Part shown: piece by piece, positions 61,513 to 64,000 of the stretch
Numbering within the stretch: position 1 is the first letter of the stretch
How the letters are laid out: each line of letters starts with the position of its first letter
NCBI RefSeq assembly: GCF_900109615.1
Contig: NZ_FOIX01000002.1
Coordinates: 496,001-560,000 of the forward strand
Direction of reading: 5' to 3'
Length of the DNA: 64,000 nt
From: Kaistella antarctica
Lineage (GTDB): Bacteria; Bacteroidota; Bacteroidia; Flavobacteriales; Weeksellaceae
Translations under genes and position numbers: made by a program
The notes under the pieces: model-generated
The model's input: only the letters and a program-made list of their open reading frames with translations
Told to the model about the DNA's origin: nothing
The model's database searches: none

Positions 61513-62166
61513 ATGCTTACAAAAGAACAAATCGCGCAGCGCATCTCCAAAGAAGTAAAAGATGGCTATTACGTCAACCTCGGAATTGGTATTCCGACCT
61601 TGGTTGCTAATTTCGTTTCTCCCGATCTTTCTGTGGAATTTCAAAGTGAAAACGGTGTTCTCGGAATGGGACCTTTTCCTTTCGAAGGAGAAGAAGACCC
61701 AGACTTGATTAATGCGGGAAAGCAAACCATCACTACGCTTCCAGGTGCTTCCTTTTTTGATTCTGCGTTCAGTTTCGGAATGATCCGAAGTAAAAAGGTA
61801 GATCTCACTATTCTTGGAGCGATGGAAGTTTCTGAAAAAGGAGATATCGCCAACTGGAAGATTCCCGGTAAAATGGTGAAAGGAATGGGTGGAGCGATGG
61901 ATTTAGTTGCATCAGCTGAAAATATTATCGTGGCAATGATGCACGTGAATAAAGCGGGAGAAAGTAAAATTTTGAAAAACTGTACGCTTCCTTTAACTGG
62001 AGTAGGCTGCGTGAAAAAAGTAGTCACTGAAATGGCAGTTTTAGAAGTCACCCCAAACGGTTTTAAACTTTTGGAAAGAGCGCCTGGGGTTTCTGTTGAG
62101 GATATTGTAAAATCTACGGAAGCTGATTTAATCATCGAAGGAGAAATCCCTGAAATGCAGTTTTAG
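61513..62166 (+). CDS. scoB: 3-oxoacid CoA-transferase subunit B
   Basis: The 217-residue subunit has the catalytic Glu in FQSENGVLGMGPFPF near residue 47, preceded by VNLGIGIPTLVANFV, and the conserved SFGMIRSKKVDLTILGAMEV and GMGGAMDLVASA. It should combine with subunit A (57609-58310). Usually the two genes are adjacent; here they are 3.2 kb apart. A terminator follows after 24 bases. Confidence 0.94.
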   Translation: MLTKEQIAQRISKEVKDGYYVNLGIGIPTLVANFVSPDLSVEFQSENGVLGMGPFPFEGEEDPDLINAGKQTITTLPGASFFDSAFSFGMIRSKKVDLTILGAMEVSEKGDIANWKIPGKMVKGMGGAMDLVASAENIIVAMMHVNKAGESKILKNCTLPLTGVGCVKKVVTEMAVLEVTPNGFKLLERAPGVSVEDIVKSTEADLIIEGEIPEMQF

Positions 62167-62190
62167 CATCAAATCATTTGATATACAAAG

Positions 62191-62222
62191 AAATCCTTTT
62201 CAGTTTTGAAAAGGATTTTTTT
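62191..62222 (+). terminator. Intrinsic terminator of scoB
   Basis: AAATCCTTTTC pairs with GAAAAGGATTT (11 bp) around a 6-base loop and is followed by T. The 150 bases to the next gene carry fragments such as GATCCTTCCTTCGTCAGAA of A/T-rich intergenic sequence, with no gene. Confidence 0.9.
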
Positions 62223-62375
62223 GATCTCGCAGATTCAGCAGATTTAAAATTGGAACGAATTCGATCTGCGTTATCAGCTAAATCTTCGGGATAATTTATT
62301 TTATTGAGATCCTTCCTTCGTCAGAATGACAAAAACATATCTTCCGATCTTGCAGGAAAAATAATCAGAAAATAA

Positions 62376-63119
62376 TTACTTCAAAATTTCTTTCAAAAAC
62401 ATCAAAGTATGATTCCAAGCTCTCATCGCCATCACTGGATTATAATCTTTTGATTCCGGATTTGTAAAAGTATGTTTAGAATTTGCATAGGTAATGATTT
62501 GCCAATCTGCTTTTCCATCCTCCATTTCCTTCACCAGTTGCGCATAATCTGCGGCAGAAACACTCTCATCATTAGCCGGATGTTCCACCAGAATTTTCGT
62601 GGAAAGCATTTGATTTGGTCTGGCTGCATCTTTACCTAAACCTCCATGGATCGACACCACGCCGGCAACTGGCATATTGGCTCGAGCAGTTTCCAAAGCA
62701 CCGCTTCCCCCAAAACAATACCCTATAACCGCAATTTTTTCTGGATTAGCGCCACTTTTTTTCAGTTGATCCAAAGCAAGAGAAATCCGTTTCTGATACG
62801 CTTCGAAGTTCTGTTTGTAATATCCAGCCGCTTTTCCAGCAGAAGCATTATCGGTCGGAATGTTTCCTTCTCCATAAATATCAGCGATGAAAGCAATGTA
62901 ACCTTGTTTTTCTAATTCTGCCGCAGCCATTTTTGCTTCCTCATCAATACCTTTCCAAGCCGGTAAAATCAAAACTCCCGGCAGTTTTTTTCCTGCATTG
63001 GAAGTCATCAAGCCGTTAAGTTTTTGTGTTCCGTCTTGATAAGAAACTTTGTTGAGTTTTTGACTGAAAACATTACTTGACGCCAAAAAGAGTCCTGCTA
63101 AAAAAAGTGATCGTATCAT
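62376..63119 (-). CDS. Dienelactone hydrolase family protein, exported
   Basis: The 247-residue protein has a signal peptide (SLFLAGLFLASSNVFSQ) and the alpha/beta fold of the dienelactone hydrolase type: nucleophile Cys in VIGYCFGGSGALETA, Asp near HPANDESVS and His in NSKHTFTNPES. It would act in the periplasm. The true substrate is unknown; many family members act on other esters. It converges with scoB and is not part of that transcript. Confidence 0.88.
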   Translation of the reverse strand: MIRSLFLAGLFLASSNVFSQKLNKVSYQDGTQKLNGLMTSNAGKKLPGVLILPAWKGIDEEAKMAAAELEKQGYIAFIADIYGEGNIPTDNASAGKAAGYYKQNFEAYQKRISLALDQLKKSGANPEKIAVIGYCFGGSGALETARANMPVAGVVSIHGGLGKDAARPNQMLSTKILVEHPANDESVSAADYAQLVKEMEDGKADWQIITYANSKHTFTNPESKDYNPVMAMRAWNHTLMFLKEILK

Positions 63120-63294
63120 TATTTGTTATTTTTATTTTAGGTTAAAATTACACACAAAGTTCCTTACGTTACCAGAAAAATTTAAAATGATTTTCATTGA
63201 TTTTATTAATGATTGGAAAGAGAATTGTAAAAGTAAAACAGTAAATAGAATGACCAAGGCAATTATTAGAGTTAAATTAAATTACGCTCTAAAT

Positions 63295-63302
63295 TAAATT
63301 TG
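63295..63302 (+). promoter_or_regulatory. Bacteroidota -7 box (TAAATTTG)
   Basis: TAAATTTG fits the consensus 28 bp before the cupin ATG. A -33 element is not evident. Confidence 0.5.
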
Positions 63303-63329
63303 TAATTTTAAACCTCTTAAAAAATAATC

Positions 63330-63689
63330 ATGTCAAAATTTGAAATACAAAAATCACCATTCATTGTTCCCACCACCGATGGAAAACTCATCGAAGAGAT
63401 CTGGGGAAACTCAACCGATCATTCAAATATCTCAATTGCGCACATGGTGGCACCGCCACACTGGAGCGAACCTTTTCAAACGCCAGAATTTGATGAGTTC
63501 ACTTACATTATCAATGGAAAAAAGCAATTTGAAATTGATGGAGAAATTGTCGTTTTAGAAACTGGTCAAAGCATTATAATTGAAAAGGGAGCGCGCGTAA
63601 AATATAGCAATCCGTTTGAAGATCCTTGCGATTATTTAGCGATTTGCCTTCCTGCTTTTTCGATGGATTTAGTTAATAGGGAAGAGTAG
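63330..63689 (+). CDS. Cupin-domain protein
   Basis: The 119-residue protein is a single small beta barrel. Motif 1 is present in part as PFQTPEFDEFTYIINGKKQFEIDG and motif 2 as GARVKYSNPFEDPCDYLAICLP. Not all of the metal-binding His of typical cupins are visible, so binding of a small molecule or a different metal site is possible. It is monocistronic. Role unknown. Confidence 0.8.
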   Translation: MSKFEIQKSPFIVPTTDGKLIEEIWGNSTDHSNISIAHMVAPPHWSEPFQTPEFDEFTYIINGKKQFEIDGEIVVLETGQSIIIEKGARVKYSNPFEDPCDYLAICLPAFSMDLVNREE

Positions 63690-63718
63690 GATATTGTCAT
63701 TGTTAACGCAGCAACGCG

Positions 63719-63756
63719 AAGTGAAAAATCTCTTATTTCGAAAAGGTTTTTCACTT
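63719..63756. repeat. Inverted repeat without T-run after the cupin gene
   Basis: AAGTGAAAAA and TTTTTCACTT form a 10-bp inverted repeat around an 18-base loop. It may stop transcription of the cupin gene, though a clean run of T is missing. The following A/T-rich stretch up to 63819 contains CCTCTAGAGAGGGATTTAGG, a small palindrome. Confidence 0.4.
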
Positions 63757-63819
63757 CTATTTATTAAAATAAACTCTGAAAGTTCCTCGCCTCTAGAGAG
63801 GGATTTAGGTTGAGGGCAA

Positions 63820-64000
63820 TTAAAACTCAACTCCCAACTCTCCAAGTTCCCTTTCCAAATCGGTATCTTCTTTAATATGAACACACATAAATCCCAGACT
63901 TTGTGCAACTTCAATGTTTTTCGCGTTATCATCAATAAACACCGATTCTTCAGCTTTAATTTGGTAACGTTCCAATAAGACGTTCCATATTATTGGATTA
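63820..64000 (-). CDS. HAD-superfamily hydrolase, C-terminal part (5' end outside window)
   Basis: The minus-strand frame, open to the edge of the window, encodes NPIIWNVLLERYQIKAEESV then FIDDNAKNIEVAQSLGFMC, VHIKEDTDLERELGELGVEF and a TAA stop. The FIDDNAKNI motif with two Asp is motif IV of HAD phosphatases, and A-x-x-LG the following loop. The catalytic Asp of motif I lies outside. It resembles beta-phosphoglucomutase-like HADs. Confidence 0.82.
   Translation of the reverse strand, partial: NPIIWNVLLERYQIKAEESVFIDDNAKNIEVAQSLGFMCVHIKEDTDLERELGELGVEF

Noticed and set aside
61641-62135. 164-codon minus-strand frame antisense to scoB
   Set aside because: It is a shadow of a strongly supported gene and has no recognisable motif.
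1-64000. CRISPR array, prophage, intact insertion sequence or integron
   Set aside because: No regularly spaced repeats with unique spacers, no transposase, integrase or phage structural gene was seen.

Overview
The window looks like a chromosomal segment of a low-GC member of the Bacteroidota, most likely a flavobacterium of the Chryseobacterium/Kaistella type (Weeksellaceae). Supporting signs are seven secreted proteins with a type IX secretion system (T9SS) C-terminal sorting domain, promoters of the Bacteroidota type (TAnnTTTG at -7), few Shine-Dalgarno sequences, an F-type ATP synthase cluster that ends at the gamma gene, and the fused his genes (hisB, hisIE) usual in this phylum. No rRNA, tRNA, CRISPR array, prophage or intact insertion sequence was found.

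Layout. 1-3.8 kb: ATP synthase genes atpE(partial)-F-H-A-G. 3.9-5.9 kb: two tandem paralogous P-domain proteins secreted by T9SS, each preceded by the same two-dyad operator and a -7 box. 6-11.2 kb: CNNM/CorC-type membrane protein, clpS, rhomboid protease, prmC, an NlpC/P60 lipoprotein and dapD. 11.3-16 kb: glycosyltransferases and small secreted proteins. 16.1-23.4 kb: a complete histidine operon hisGDCBHAF(IE) behind a textbook attenuator with a 14-residue leader peptide carrying four consecutive His codons. 23.6-32.8 kb, mostly minus strand: M28 peptidase, rplT-rpmI, then a block of accessory genes separating them from infC-thrS, and two paralogous stress-type proteins flanking infC-thrS. 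32.5-41 kb: DUF4230 protein, thioredoxin-like lipoprotein, MazG-like pyrophosphohydrolase, acyl-CoA dehydrogenase, secreted endonuclease I, HhH-repeat protein, MerR regulator, DEAD-box helicase. 41-47.8 kb: rpsA, M36 metallopeptidase, a small T9SS cargo coupled to a putative transglutaminase-like protein, rplS.

48.2-62.2 kb is the most coherent accessory system: a sodium/solute symporter, an AMP-forming acyl-CoA ligase, a lipoprotein alpha/beta hydrolase, a helical-repeat protein, a TonB-dependent receptor, a second alpha/beta hydrolase, 3-hydroxybutyrate dehydrogenase and both subunits of a 3-oxoacid CoA-transferase. Together they could form a pathway for uptake and catabolism of 3-hydroxybutyrate esters or oligomers into acetoacetyl-CoA; the substrate is inferred, not shown. 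The two CoA-transferase subunit genes are separated by about 3.2 kb of opposite-strand genes: an ABC exporter, a membrane protein, and a toxin-antitoxin pair whose toxin is frameshifted. 62.3-64 kb: dienelactone-hydrolase-like protein, cupin, and the end of a HAD hydrolase gene.

Intergenic regions carry two families of dispersed palindromic repeats and one heptamer tandem repeat. The most useful regulatory observations are the his attenuator, the paired dyad operators of the tandem P-domain genes, and an infC gene that appears to start with a rare ATA codon.
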